Below, one piece after another: positions 8,045 to 15,332 of a stretch of 17,967 nucleotides of DNA. The translations under genes were made by a program, and so were the position numbers. Positions within the stretch are counted from its first letter, which is position 1. Each line of letters opens with the position of its first letter. The DNA comes from Comamonadaceae bacterium UBA2334 (GTDB lineage: Bacteria; Pseudomonadota; Gammaproteobacteria; Burkholderiales; Burkholderiaceae_C), in assembly GCA_002344885.1 (NCBI GenBank), contig DDUQ01000135.1, positions 9,674 through 27,640 of the forward strand. Reading direction: 5' to 3'. The notes beneath the pieces are model-generated. The model made no database searches, had not been told where the DNA came from, and worked only from the letters and a program-made list of their open reading frames with translations.

Positions 8045-9148
8045 TCAGCGCAGCTTGCTTTTATTGACCTGTTTTTCCACCCACAGGCTGTACCGTGACA
8101 TGGCAAAACAGAAGCCGAAGTAGATCATGGCGATGAACAAATAGCCTTCAATCTTGTACGGGCGCCAGTCGGCATCGGAGTTCAGTGCCAGGCCCAGCGC
8201 GCCCGTCAGTTCGTACAGGCTGACGATGGTGACCAGCGAAGTGTCCTTGAAGATGGCAATGAAGTTGTTCATGATGCCCGGCACCACCATGGCCAACGCT
8301 TGAGGCAGCACAATCTTGAACTGCGTCTGCCAGTAGCTCAGCCCCAGCGTGGCAGCAGCCTCGATCTGACCCTTGGGAATGGCCTGCAAACCTCCGCGAA
8401 TCACCTCGGCCATGTAGGCCGCAGCAAACAGCGTGATGCCCACCAGCACGCGGATGAGCACGTCGATGGTCAGTCCCTGCGGCATGAACAGGGGGAACAT
8501 GAACGATGCCATGAACAGCACCGAAATGAGGGGTACTCCCCGAATCAGTTCCACGTAAATGGTGCAGAACGAGCGGATGGCCGGCAGGTTGGAGCGCCTG
8601 CCCAATGCCACCACCAATGCGATCGGAAAGGCCATCACGATGGACAGGCTCGCCAGCAAGATGGTCAGGGGCAAGCCGCCCCACCGGTCGGTTTCCACCT
8701 TGGTCAGGCCCATGGTGTCACCGTACATCAGCGTGAAGAAGGCAGCCAGCACCGCGACACAGACCACGGGCAGCCAGGGCTTCCAGCAGTACCGGATGCA
8801 ACTGATGACCAGCAGGCCCACCATCAGGCACGTGGCCACCAGTGGACGCCATTGTTCGTCGAACGGGTAGCGTCCGAAGATGATGAGGCGGTACTTTTCT
8901 GCCACCACGCCCCAGCACGCACCGATGCCATCTGCACGGCAGGCTTCGGCGTCCGGGCGCCACATGGCATTCACCACGGCCCAGTTGAAAAATTGCGGAG
9001 CCCACCACAGGAGCAGGCCGAGGATCATCAGCGTGCCAGCGCTGGTTTTCCAGTCGGCAAACAGGTTTTGCTTGGCCCAGGCCACGGGGCCGTCGGTTCG
9101 CACCGGGGCGGGGCGGGGCGCAATGGGTTCAAAAGTCTTGGCAGTCAT
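8045..9148 (-). CDS. aapM: Amino-acid ABC transporter permease AapM
   Basis: Inner-membrane permease of 367 residues, paired with AapQ. Size and domain order fit the long AapM/BztC class rather than the short GltJ/K type. An N-terminal cytoplasmic stretch leads to an early membrane segment (about 38-60). A periplasmic Cys-containing loop (66-90) follows, then two more segments (about 103-142) and the conserved MetI-like core (about 158-350). The EAA loop GQIEAAATLGLSYWQTQFK (260-278) contacts the ATPase. The frame is open to 9196, inside aapQ, but ATG 9148 has GGAG nine bases upstream and lies 25 bp after the aapQ stop, so it is preferred. It gives MTAKTFEPIAPRP, a typical basic and Pro-rich N terminus. 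Confidence 0.92.
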   Translation of the reverse strand: MTAKTFEPIAPRPAPVRTDGPVAWAKQNLFADWKTSAGTLMILGLLLWWAPQFFNWAVVNAMWRPDAEACRADGIGACWGVVAEKYRLIIFGRYPFDEQWRPLVATCLMVGLLVISCIRYCWKPWLPVVCVAVLAAFFTLMYGDTMGLTKVETDRWGGLPLTILLASLSIVMAFPIALVVALGRRSNLPAIRSFCTIYVELIRGVPLISVLFMASFMFPLFMPQGLTIDVLIRVLVGITLFAAAYMAEVIRGGLQAIPKGQIEAAATLGLSYWQTQFKIVLPQALAMVVPGIMNNFIAIFKDTSLVTIVSLYELTGALGLALNSDADWRPYKIEGYLFIAMIYFGFCFAMSRYSLWVEKQVNKSKLR

Positions 9149-9173
9149 GGCTCTGATCTCCGGGGAGCTGGTC

Positions 9174-10349
9174 TCAGCGTTCCTTGATGGCCGCACGGTC
9201 GTTGTACCAGTTCATCAGCAGCGAGGTGCTGAGCGAGGTGGTCAGGTACACCAGCATCACGATGGCAATGCACTCCACGGCGCGGCCTGTTTGATTGAGT
9301 GCCGTGTTGGCAATCGACACCACGTCGGGGTAGCCGATGGCCACGGCAAGGGACGAGTTTTTGGTCAGGTTCAGGTACTGGTTGGTCATCGGCGGGATGA
9401 TGACCCGCAAGGCCTGGGGCAGCATGACCAGCCGCATTTCCTGCCCTTTGGACAACCCCAGTGCGGCGGCGGCTTCGGCCTGGCCACGGGAGACCGACTG
9501 TATGCCCGCACGCACCACTTCGGCCACAAACGCAGCCGTGTAAATCGACAGCCCCAGCAGCACGGCCAGGAATTCGGGCGTGAGGGCACCCCCATTCTCG
9601 ATGGCAAAATCCCCCTTGCTGGGCGTGTTCATCTCGGTGGGGGCACCGCCCAGCACCCACCCCAGCACAGCCATGGCGCTGACGATGGCAACGGGTGCCC
9701 AGAACATGCTGCGCAGTTGGCCGGTGGCCTCAAACTGTGTGAACGCCCATTTGCGGTAGACCCATGCCAGTAGCAGACCGGCCACCAGTCCTGCAAGCGC
9801 CCATGCATGTCCGGCGGCCCAAACAGGAACCGGGAAAATCAGGCCGCCTTTGCTCAGGTAAAAGTTGCCGACCTGCCAGGCTTCGTAACTTGCAGGCAGC
9901 ATTTCGGTGAACAATAGGTACCACATCAGCAGTTGCAGCAGCACGGGCACATTGCGGAAAAACTCCACGTACGCAGAGCACAGCCCACGCACCAGCGCGT
10001 TCCGCGAGAACCGTCCGATGCCCAGCAACGTGCCCAGCACGGTGGTGATGACGATGCCGATGATGGCCACCCGCAAGGTGTTGGTCAGCCCCACCAGGAA
10101 GGCAGCCCAGTAGTGCTCGCCAGAATCGAACGGGTACAGGCTCTCGCCAATGTCGAAGCCGGCAGGCTGGGTGAGAAAGTCGAAACCGCTCTGGATGCCA
10201 CGGATGCGCATGTTCTCTAGCGTGTTGTGCACCAGAAACCAGCCGGCCAGACCGATGACCACGATGGCAATGACCTGGTAGATCAGACCGCGAAAGGCCT
10301 GGCTTCGCCACGACCAATTGTTCTTTTTTGGGGGGGTGGAGGTTGTCAT
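9174..10349 (-). CDS. aapQ: Amino-acid ABC transporter permease AapQ
   Basis: Inner-membrane permease of 391 residues, close to the roughly 400 of Rhizobium AapQ. Features are a first membrane segment at 21-40, then IRGIQSGFDFLTQPAGFDIG (49-68), which is a hallmark of AapQ/BztB proteins. The MetI-like domain then begins around 82, with VEFFRNVPVLLQLLMWY (128-144). The EAA loop is RGQAEAAAALGLSKGQEMR (288-306). A long central insertion with extra membrane segments (about 165-235) separates the two halves of the core. ATG 10349 has GGAG ten bases upstream. Just inside the gene lies a run of seven C followed by six A (coding strand, codons 5-9). It is separated from aapJ by an intrinsic terminator, so its expression probably depends on read-through or on an internal promoter. 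Confidence 0.93.
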   Translation of the reverse strand: MTTSTPPKKNNWSWRSQAFRGLIYQVIAIVVIGLAGWFLVHNTLENMRIRGIQSGFDFLTQPAGFDIGESLYPFDSGEHYWAAFLVGLTNTLRVAIIGIVITTVLGTLLGIGRFSRNALVRGLCSAYVEFFRNVPVLLQLLMWYLLFTEMLPASYEAWQVGNFYLSKGGLIFPVPVWAAGHAWALAGLVAGLLLAWVYRKWAFTQFEATGQLRSMFWAPVAIVSAMAVLGWVLGGAPTEMNTPSKGDFAIENGGALTPEFLAVLLGLSIYTAAFVAEVVRAGIQSVSRGQAEAAAALGLSKGQEMRLVMLPQALRVIIPPMTNQYLNLTKNSSLAVAIGYPDVVSIANTALNQTGRAVECIAIVMLVYLTTSLSTSLLMNWYNDRAAIKER

Positions 10350-10377
10350 GTGTCATCAACTCCAAACGACTGGCATC

Positions 10378-10415
10378 AAAAAAAACCGTTCGGCCTTTGG
10401 GGCGCGAACGGTTTT
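10378..10415 (-). terminator. Intrinsic terminator between aapJ and aapQ
   Basis: Perfect 11-bp inverted repeat, with arms at 10382-10392 and 10405-10415 (core AACCGTTCG / CGAACGGTT) around a 12-base loop that can pair further. Read on the minus strand it is followed by eight T (complement of the A run 10378-10385). It lies 16 bp after the aapJ stop and about 30 bp before the aapQ start. It probably makes the binding-protein message more abundant than the rest of the operon by partial termination. On the plus strand the T run is short, so the orientation is clear. Confidence 0.88.
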
Positions 10416-10431
10416 GTTCAGACGAGGGCTA

Positions 10432-11466
10432 TCAGCGGACAGGGAAGGCGTACATCAGGCCGCCGTTCTTCCACTGGTTGTTGAGTGCCCGGGGCAATGC
10501 CAGGGCGGATTTCGGGCCCACGTTGCGCTCGAAGATCTCGCCATAGTTGCCGGTGGCCTGGATGGCGCGAACCATCCAGTCGCGATCCAGGCCCAGCAGC
10601 TTGCCGGTGTCTTCGGTGGCACCCAGGATGCGCTGTACCACGGGGTCGGTGCTCTTGGCCTTTTCGGCCAGCACGTTGTCTTGCGTGATGCCATATTCCT
10701 CGGCCTCGACCAGACCGTAAATCACCCATTTGACGATGGCAAACCACTCGTCATCACCACGGCGAACCATGGGGCCAAGGGGTTCTTTCGAAATCAGCTC
10801 AGGCAGGATCACGTGGTCAGCCGGGTTCTTGGCTTCCTTGTTGCGTACCGAGGCCAGGCCTGATGCGTCTGTGGTATAGGCCACGCAGCGGCCCGAGAAG
10901 TAGGCACCGGTGGCGGCCTCGACCTTTTCGAACACGACGGGCTTCAGGTCAAGCTTGTTGGCCTTGGAGTAGTCGGTCATGTTCTTTTCCGTGGTGGTGC
11001 CGGACTGCACACACACGGTCTGACCCTTGAGCTGTTTGGCGCTCTTGATTTTGCTCTTGGCGGGTACCATGAAGCCTTGGCCATCGTAGTACGTGACAGC
11101 TGTCATGTGCAGGCCCAGCGATGCATCGCGGTTCAGCGTGAACGTGGTGTTGCGCGACAGCACATCCACCTCGCCAGACTGCAGGGCTGTGAAACGTTGC
11201 TGGGCGTTCAGGGGGACGTACTTGACCTTTTCGGCGTCGCCCAGCGTGGCAGCCGCCACAGCGCGGCAGATGTCCACGTCCAGACCTGTCCACTTGCCGT
11301 TTGAATCGGCAGCAGAGAAACCGGCCAGGCCAGTGTTCACGCCGCAGACGATCTGGCCGCGTGCCTTGATCGCGTCCAGTGTTTTGCCTGCCATCGCGGG
11401 TGCAGCGGCCAGCGTACCCACTGCAGCAACGGCCAGAGCGGCCAACTTGAAAGTCGAAATAGCCAT
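10432..11466 (-). CDS. aapJ: Periplasmic amino-acid-binding protein AapJ
   Basis: Substrate-binding protein of the polar amino-acid importer, 344 residues as precursor. The signal peptide is MAISTFKLAALAVAAVGTLA followed by AAPAMA, with cleavage predicted after residue 26. The mature protein opens with KTLDAIKARGQIVCGVNTG. Typical AapJ/BztA signatures are LAGFSAADSNGKWTGLDVDI, TFTLNRDASLG, VCVQSGTTTEKN and GRCVAYTTDASGL; the Cys pair in QTVC and GRC probably forms a disulphide. An in-frame ATG exists at 11481, but it overlaps the GGAGAG site. The site's seven-base spacing points to ATG 11466, which also gives the cleaner signal peptide. It is first in the cluster and divergent from the acyl-CoA synthetase. 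Aap systems generally have broad L-amino-acid specificity; the specificity here cannot be deduced. Confidence 0.94.
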   Translation of the reverse strand: MAISTFKLAALAVAAVGTLAAAPAMAGKTLDAIKARGQIVCGVNTGLAGFSAADSNGKWTGLDVDICRAVAAATLGDAEKVKYVPLNAQQRFTALQSGEVDVLSRNTTFTLNRDASLGLHMTAVTYYDGQGFMVPAKSKIKSAKQLKGQTVCVQSGTTTEKNMTDYSKANKLDLKPVVFEKVEAATGAYFSGRCVAYTTDASGLASVRNKEAKNPADHVILPELISKEPLGPMVRRGDDEWFAIVKWVIYGLVEAEEYGITQDNVLAEKAKSTDPVVQRILGATEDTGKLLGLDRDWMVRAIQATGNYGEIFERNVGPKSALALPRALNNQWKNGGLMYAFPVR

Positions 11467-11605
11467 GAAAAATCTCTCCATGTTGGGGAATGAAACGGTT
11501 TGACGTGCGTTTGGAACAGCGTCTTGCCTGCTGCGGCACTGTACCCAAGCATGAACGCCTCAACATCGGGGTTTACGCGCGGGTTGTATGCACGGATTGC
11601 ATGCC

Positions 11606-11631
11606 AACTGTCATCAGCATGACGGTCAGTT
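11606..11631. promoter_or_regulatory. Imperfect dyad near the predicted aapJ transcription start, possible operator
   Basis: Outer arms AACTG / CAGTT and inner arms GTCAT / ATGAC are arranged around CAGC, with extra bases in the right half. It spans the start point predicted from the sigma-54-like element, so it could be a regulator site or a leader hairpin. The symmetry is imperfect and could be chance. Confidence 0.25.
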
Positions 11632-11638
11632 ATTCGCA

Positions 11639-11654
11639 TGCACATACCGTGCCC
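11639..11654 (-). promoter_or_regulatory. Candidate sigma-54 (RpoN) promoter for aapJ
   Basis: Minus-strand GGGCACGGTATGTGCA matches the RpoN consensus TGGCACG-RNNN-TTGCW at all but two positions. It keeps the essential GG and GC with ten bases between them. Transcription would start near 11628, leaving a leader of about 160 bases before ATG 11466. Nitrogen control through NtrC and RpoN is established for several amino-acid importers, which makes this plausible, but I found no clear NtrC box upstream. Confidence 0.4.
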
Positions 11655-11799
11655 AAGGCTGGTGTGTGTCAGTAAATTGTCAGAAACTGCCCTTTTCGTC
11701 CCGTCCGGGACATTCGCTCGCTTGCGCGGGCCGTGTCGAAGGGATAGCCTGCCAAGCGTTTTTGTGACGCGCTTTGGCGTGCTTTGGAAGGATGTCCGC

Positions 11800-13578
11800 A
11801 TGAACATGGTCGGTACCGAAATCCCATCTCCAGCCTTGTCGACGGGGTTGCCCCGTCCCAAGAACTGGCCTGCTCGCTTGCCGCGCTCGATCGAGCCACC
11901 TGCCACGTCGCTGTGGCACAACCTGGCTGTCAGTGCGTTGCGGTACCCCGACAAACCGGCCGTGGTGTGCTTCGATGCCGTCCTCACCTATGCGCAGTGG
12001 GTGGCACAGGCTGAACGTGTCGCCGCCTGGCTTCATGCACAGGGTGTGCAGGCAGGCGATCGGGTCATCCTGCTGATGCAGAACTGCCCGCAATGGGTGG
12101 TTGCGCACTTTGCCGTGTTGCGAGCCAATGCGGTGGTGGTACCGGTCAACCCCATGAACCGTGCCAACGAGTTGCAGCACTACATCACCGATCCGGGGGT
12201 GAAACTTGCCATCGTGTCCGCTGATCTGGCGGGCGAATTGTTGAGCGCCAACGCACAACTGCCTGCAGCACAGCGGCTGAGCCGATTGCTGGTCACCCAC
12301 TACACCGACATGTTGCCTGACTTCGATCGGGGGCAGCCAGCGGCCGATCTGGCGCGCCGTGGCGTGCCCGAGGGTTGGATAGCCTGGTGGGCCGCGCGAC
12401 ACGATGTGTGCGCCCAAGCCGTGGCATCGGGTGCACCAGATGTCAGCGTCAGCGACTGGGCCGAAGCCTTGGCGTGCACCAGCCCGGTGCCGCTGCATCG
12501 GGCGCAACCGCACGACCTGGCCGCGTTGCCTTACACCAGTGGCACCACTGGCTTACCCAAAGGCTGCATGCACCCACATGCCAGCATCATGCACAACGCG
12601 GTGGCTGCCAACGTGTGGGGCAATGGCACGGCAGAGAATGTTTCGCTGCTGGTGGTGCCCATGTTCCACATCACCGGCATGGTGTCCGGTGTACACGCGT
12701 CGGTGTACGGTGGCGGCACCATGGTGGTCATGCCCCGCTGGGACCGTGACCTGGCCGGCAGGCTGATCTCACATCACCGGGTGACGCACTGGACCAACAT
12801 CCCCACGATGGTGATGGACTTGTTGGCCAGCCCGCATTTTGCCAATTACGACCTCAGCAGCCTGGTCTACATCGGCGGCGGGGGTGCAGCCATGCCTCAG
12901 GCGGTGGCGCAGCGTCTGTTGGACAACTACGGTCTGCGGTATGTCGAAGGTTACGGGCTGACCGAAACCGCTGCGCCTTCGCACTGCAACCCGCCCGATG
13001 CGCCCAGGCAGCAATGTCTGGGGTTGCCCTTCCTGAGTACCGACGCCCGCATCGTCGATCCTGAAACATTGGCTGAACTCCCTGCGGGAGAGCAGGGCGA
13101 GATCGTCATCCACGGGCCGGAGGTGTTCCAGGGTTACTGGCAGCGGCCAGAGGCCACCCGGGACGCGTTTTTCGAGCTCGATGGCAAGCGGTTTTTCCGC
13201 TCCGGAGACTTGGGGCATGTGGACGATGAGGGGTACTTTTTCCTCACTGACCGCCTCAAGCGCATGATCAATGCCAGTGGCTTCAAGGTCTGGCCGGCAG
13301 AGGTGGAGGCGCTGATGTACCGGCACCCTGCCGTGGCCGAAGCCTGTGTGATCGCCACGCTCGACGCCTACCGCGGACAGAGTGTGAAAGCGGTGGTGGT
13401 GCTGCGCCCGGGCATGGAAGACAGTGTGACCGAGGCCGACATGGTGGCCTGGTGTCGCGACAACATGGCCGTTTACAAATGCCCCCGGTCGGTTGAATTT
13501 GTGCAAGTGCTGCCCAAGAGTGGCAGCGGCAAGGTCATGTGGCGGGTGTTACAGGATCGAGAAAATCAAAAAAAGTAG
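11800..13578 (+). CDS. AMP-forming acyl-CoA synthetase (medium/long-chain fatty-acid type)
   Basis: ANL-superfamily enzyme of 592 residues that activates a carboxylic acid with ATP to an acyl-adenylate and then forms the CoA thioester. Motifs are the phosphate loop YTSGTTGLPKG (245-255), PMFHITGM (287-294), YGLTETAAPSH (385-395), RSGDLGHVDDEGY (467-479), the hinge region DRLKRMINASGFKVWPAEVE (484-503) and the catalytic lysine K578 in PKSGSGKVMWR. The frame is open from 11638, but ATG 11800 has GGAAGGA seven bases upstream and gives a normal length. There is no membrane segment. An acyl-CoA ligase of the long-chain FadD-like group is the best reading; aryl or short branched acids cannot be excluded. 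It is divergent from aapJ and convergent with the DUF2189 gene. Confidence 0.87.
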   Translation: MNMVGTEIPSPALSTGLPRPKNWPARLPRSIEPPATSLWHNLAVSALRYPDKPAVVCFDAVLTYAQWVAQAERVAAWLHAQGVQAGDRVILLMQNCPQWVVAHFAVLRANAVVVPVNPMNRANELQHYITDPGVKLAIVSADLAGELLSANAQLPAAQRLSRLLVTHYTDMLPDFDRGQPAADLARRGVPEGWIAWWAARHDVCAQAVASGAPDVSVSDWAEALACTSPVPLHRAQPHDLAALPYTSGTTGLPKGCMHPHASIMHNAVAANVWGNGTAENVSLLVVPMFHITGMVSGVHASVYGGGTMVVMPRWDRDLAGRLISHHRVTHWTNIPTMVMDLLASPHFANYDLSSLVYIGGGGAAMPQAVAQRLLDNYGLRYVEGYGLTETAAPSHCNPPDAPRQQCLGLPFLSTDARIVDPETLAELPAGEQGEIVIHGPEVFQGYWQRPEATRDAFFELDGKRFFRSGDLGHVDDEGYFFLTDRLKRMINASGFKVWPAEVEALMYRHPAVAEACVIATLDAYRGQSVKAVVVLRPGMEDSVTEADMVAWCRDNMAVYKCPRSVEFVQVLPKSGSGKVMWRVLQDRENQKK

Positions 13579-13586
13579 CATTAGTA

Positions 13587-13616
13587 CTATATATAAAAAG
13601 CGATATAGCTATTTTT
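13587..13616 (+). terminator. Weak terminator candidate after the acyl-CoA synthetase gene
   Basis: A six-base AT-only inverted repeat (CTATAT 13587-13592, ATATAG 13603-13608) is followed by CTATTTTT. It lies in the 30-bp, strikingly AT-rich gap between two convergent stop codons. The stem is weak, so termination by this element alone is doubtful. Confidence 0.3.
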
Positions 13617-14516
13617 GTTCATTAATTTTGTCCTGGGCGTCTGGCACGATGGCACGGTAGGCGTGCCAGGTCGCATGCCCCACCACCGGGCCGGCCACCA
13701 GCAGTCCGACGAAGTAGGGCAGCATGCTCAGACCGATGACTGTGGTGATGAGCGCGCCCCACAGCAGCATCACGCCAGGGTTCTGCACGCAGGCCCGGAT
13801 GCTGGTCAGCCCGGCTGACACGGCATCCACTTGCCGGTCCATGATCATCGGGATGGCGATCACGCTGGACACAAATATCAACCCGGCAAACACCCCCCCA
13901 CAGCGACATAGGTGACCAGAAAGCCGATGTTCTCGGGGTCCAGCAACTGGGCCATCGTGTTGTCGGCCGAGGGCACAGTGTTGAAGGTGACCGCAAACAC
14001 GATCAGCGATGCCCGACCCCAAAGCATCTCCAGTATCAGCAGCACGCCGGCAAAAATGCCCATGGCACCTTTGGTAGGCATCCAACTCAACAGCGATTCG
14101 GCGAGAGAGGGTCGCTGTCCTTGTTCGATGGCGCGGCTGGCATGGTAAAGGCCGAGGCACAGGAACGGTCCCATCAGCAAAAAACCGGCACTCAGCGCCA
14201 TCACATAGGCTGGCGCTGTCTTGAACACTGCCCACAGCGCATGTCCCATCGCAAAGAAAGCGAATCCATAAAACAAGCCGGGTTTGGGGTGTTGGGCAAA
14301 GTCATGCCAACCTTTTTTCAGCCAGGTGATCGGGGCGTCAAAACTCAGGTCAGCCAGTTGCAGACTGAAAATCGATGCGCGTTCTGGCGCGACATAGGGT
14401 TGGTAGGCTTCGTCAGGTGCGGCTGTGAGGGCGGGGTCGCTCGCCGGGGCAGGGAAGGCCGTTTGGGTCGGGTGGATGTCGGCCTGCGCCGCACTGGATT
14501 GCACTGGGGAGGTCAA
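13609..14516 (-). pseudogene. DUF2189 family membrane protein, interrupted by a frameshift in a G7 run
   Basis: Multi-pass membrane protein of the DUF2189 family, function unknown, split between two frames. The first part starts at TTG 14516 (SD AAGGAG 14522-14527) and gives MTSPVQSSAAQADIHPTQ. It then carries the conserved segment FDAPITWLKKGWHDFAQHP and at least four hydrophobic segments. It stops at 13878, shortly after LVTYVAVGG. The second frame carries the conserved C-terminal part, FAGLIFVSSVIAIPMIMDR, GVMLLWGALITTVIGL and GHATWHAYRAIVPD, ending at 13609. The break is at the run of seven C on + (13893-13899). One extra base would read V-G-G-V-F-A-G-L and join both parts into 302 residues. 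It may be a true recent mutation, a phase-variable tract or a sequencing error in a homopolymer. The family call is good; whether it is intact in the organism is open. Confidence 0.82.
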
Positions 14517-14521
14517 GCCTT

Positions 14522-14527
14522 CTCTCC
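14522..14527 (-). promoter_or_regulatory. Ribosome binding site deciding the TTG start of the DUF2189 gene
   Basis: AAGGAG (minus strand) lies five bases before TTG 14516. An in-frame ATG at 14621 is the only alternative upstream. It would add a 35-residue stretch that looks like untranslated sequence (many Arg, Ser and Gly, no family similarity), so TTG is preferred. Confidence 0.6.
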
Positions 14528-14699
14528 TTGATGAACATCCAGGCGAATATAGGCATGCCCCTTCGGATGACCATTGTGGTTTTCCCTGTCGATCCGATCT
14601 GGCAATGCCTTCGGGGGTCAAAGCGGCGACGCCGTGACGGTACCGCCACGCAGCCGAATGCAGCCCGTTGCCCGGCGCGGCAGGGTCAATCAGGAAGGG

Positions 14700-15119
14700 T
14701 CAATGCGGCAGGGTGTTGCGCGGGTCGGCGGCCAGACCGCTGGTTCTCATGTGCAGGGCCAGTGCGGCGTCGAGTGACTGGATGTGTTTGGCAAACCAGC
14801 TTGCCAACTCGGTGGCCATGGTATGCACCTCAGCGGATTGGCCTGCACGGGCCATGGCCAGGCCCTCGCGCATGATGTTCAGCACCACACGGTGCTGGAT
14901 GGTGTGGTTGTCGGTTGACGAGAACTGGCTGCTGCGCATCCAGCCGTTTTCACGCTCGAACAGCCGCTCGGTGCAGGCAACCAGGTTGGCCCAGGCGCCC
15001 GGCAACTCTGTGTCCGAGCTGTGTTCCACATCGCACAGGCGGTCCACAAACTCTTTGTGCAGGTCATCCATGGGCGGGAAGCCCAGGGTCAGGGTTTCGG
15101 ACCAGGTCAGCAGCGTCAT
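14700..15119 (-). CDS. Bacteriohemerythrin-like protein with one iron-ligand position substituted
   Basis: Four-helix-bundle hemerythrin domain of 139 residues. Such proteins bind O2 at a non-heme di-iron site. The opening LTWSETLTLGFPPMDDLHKEF is typical. By alignment to the usual ligand pattern I see H21, E57, H72, H76, H112 and D117 with correct spacing. The remaining ligand, normally His in a [H]FxxE context four residues before E57, is L53 (RLFEREN). The start is ATG 15119, with GAAGGAG six bases upstream; the in-frame ATG two codons earlier overlaps the end of that site. There is no transmembrane or signalling domain attached. It is divergent from the dioxygenase gene across 213 bp, and a 183-bp gap separates it from the DUF2189 gene. 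The fold assignment is firm; oxygen binding is uncertain because of the missing ligand. Confidence 0.85.
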   Translation of the reverse strand: MTLLTWSETLTLGFPPMDDLHKEFVDRLCDVEHSSDTELPGAWANLVACTERLFERENGWMRSSQFSSTDNHTIQHRVVLNIMREGLAMARAGQSAEVHTMATELASWFAKHIQSLDAALALHMRTSGLAADPRNTLPH

Positions 15120-15332
15120 GTGCATCTCCTTCGGAGCTGGGGCAACCCGATCGGTTGCCAGCGGCCACTGTGCCACCGCAACGAGGAACAGACTTTGATC
15201 CAGGACAGATTTGTGTCTGTTTTTTCAGTTTGTGTTCAGGCTGTGGCCCGTCGTCGCGCTTAGACTCCCTCACCCGCACCGAACAGGTGCCATCCCTTTT
15301 GTTTTTGTTGTCTGTTTCTCTGTCTCAACCCC

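Larger units (their letters stand above)
11467..11799. other. 333-bp divergent intergenic region between aapJ and the acyl-CoA synthetase gene
   Basis: I see no convincing gene here. The region must hold the promoters for both flanking genes. It contains a sigma-54-like element for aapJ (11639-11654), an imperfect dyad (11606-11631), and several TGCAT-containing words clustered between 11586 and 11645. A short inverted repeat GTCCC-N4-GGGAC lies near 11698-11711, and there is a Shine-Dalgarno site GGAAGGA (11786-11792) for the synthetase. No sigma-70 promoter could be placed with confidence on either strand. Confidence 0.6.

Noticed and set aside
8300..9187. Plus-strand open frame of 295 codons opposite aapM
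   Set aside because: His/Gln-rich antisense product of a certain permease gene.
10318..10340. Programmed frameshift signal at the start of aapQ
   Set aside because: The CCCAAAA word is not in the frame needed for slippage in the usual heptamer arrangement, and the zero frame already gives a full-length permease.
11588..11607. Second sigma-54-like word (TTGGCATGC..GTGCAT on the minus strand)
   Set aside because: The GG and GC elements are twelve bases apart instead of ten.
14590..14660. GC-rich palindromic stretch after the hemerythrin gene as a terminator
   Set aside because: Symmetry is short and broken, and there is no T run in either direction.
15204..15226. ACAGA / TCTGT hairpin followed by six T upstream of the dioxygenase
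   Set aside because: The stem is only five bases, with no plus-strand gene before it to terminate. It could be a leader element but the evidence is too thin.
15261..15266. TAGACT as a -10 box for the dioxygenase gene
   Set aside because: No -35 box at a suitable distance; a single hexamer match is not enough.
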